Shown here in pieces: positions 6,027-6,133 of a stretch of DNA of 6,133 nucleotides. The notes under the pieces are model-generated. The model was not told the DNA's origin. It ran no database searches and worked only from the letters and a program-made list of their open reading frames with translations. Both the position numbers and the translations under genes were made by a program. The DNA lies in assembly GCA_965363755.1 (NCBI GenBank), contig CBDTVL010000229.1:1-6133 (forward strand). The letters run 5' to 3'. This DNA is from JL08 sp965363755 (GTDB taxonomy: Bacteria; Pseudomonadota; Alphaproteobacteria; Rhodobacterales; Rhodobacteraceae). The first letter of the stretch is position 1. Each line of letters starts with the position of its first letter.

Positions 6027-6133
6027 TTATTCTTTTCCCAGCGCTCGCAAAACCTTGTCCAACTGCCGACCCTGTTTGCTGCGCGCGATAGGCGCATCTT
6101 TTGCAAGATTGTAATAGGCAGCCGGGTCATAGC
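6027..6133 (-). CDS. C-terminal tail of an upstream gene, probably a TolC-family outer-membrane protein
   Basis: Only the last 34 codons are in the window, ending at TAA (6029-6027). The peptide starts YDPAAYYNLAKDAP and ends RQLDKVLRALGKE. From memory this resembles the periplasmic C-terminal tail of alphaproteobacterial TolC-type efflux/type I secretion outer-membrane proteins, which often read YDP..YY followed by a short basic stretch and LDRVL..LGK. Known synteny offers some support: tolC lies close to popZ in Caulobacter, and the next gene here is PopZ-like. With only 34 residues the call is tentative. The gene is co-directional with the next one, 73 bases away. Confidence 0.45.
   Translation of the reverse strand, partial: YDPAAYYNLAKDAPIARSKQGRQLDKVLRALGKE

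Overview
The window looks like chromosomal DNA from an alphaproteobacterium, most probably a Rhodobacterales (Roseobacter-type) organism. The grounds are the moderately GC-rich composition, an EF-P that reads like the Roseobacter form, a small Rhodobacterales-type protein that resembles DUF6280, and a long acidic protein with PopZ-like ends. No transposase, integrase, CRISPR array, rRNA or convincing tRNA was seen. The genes are mostly housekeeping or metabolic.

Layout. (1) Positions 2-697, minus strand: the N-terminal 232 residues of a fold-type III PLP-dependent amino-acid decarboxylase (ornithine/diaminopimelate decarboxylase superfamily), running off the left edge. (2) Positions 698-802: a divergent regulatory region with nested dyad symmetry. 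(3) Positions 803-1249, plus strand: an Lrp/AsnC-family regulator, probably controlling itself and the decarboxylase. (4) Positions 1291-1854, minus strand: elongation factor P, tail to tail with the regulator. (5) Positions 2073-2393, plus strand: a 106-residue DUF6280-like protein followed by a clear intrinsic terminator. (6) Positions 2451-3132: about 680 bases with no confident gene. Inside it, a strong Shine-Dalgarno sequence precedes a 16-codon ORF and three successive hairpins. (7) Positions 3133-4599, plus strand: complete cobyric acid synthase CobQ, for adenosylcobalamin biosynthesis. (8) Positions 4622-5953, minus strand: a 443-residue, very acidic protein with short conserved helical ends, proposed to be a PopZ-like polar organising protein with an expanded linker. 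(9) Positions 6027-6133, minus strand: the last 34 codons of another gene whose tail looks like that of a TolC-family outer-membrane efflux protein.

How the genes relate. The regulator and decarboxylase form a classic divergent regulator/target pair. EF-P, the DUF6280-like gene and cobQ appear to be separate transcription units. The TolC-like and PopZ-like genes lie in the same direction 73 bases apart, with a candidate promoter between them. CobQ and the PopZ-like gene converge with only 22 bases between their stops and no visible terminator. The points most worth a second look are the PopZ-like protein, the structured segment upstream of cobQ, and the dyad between the decarboxylase and its regulator.
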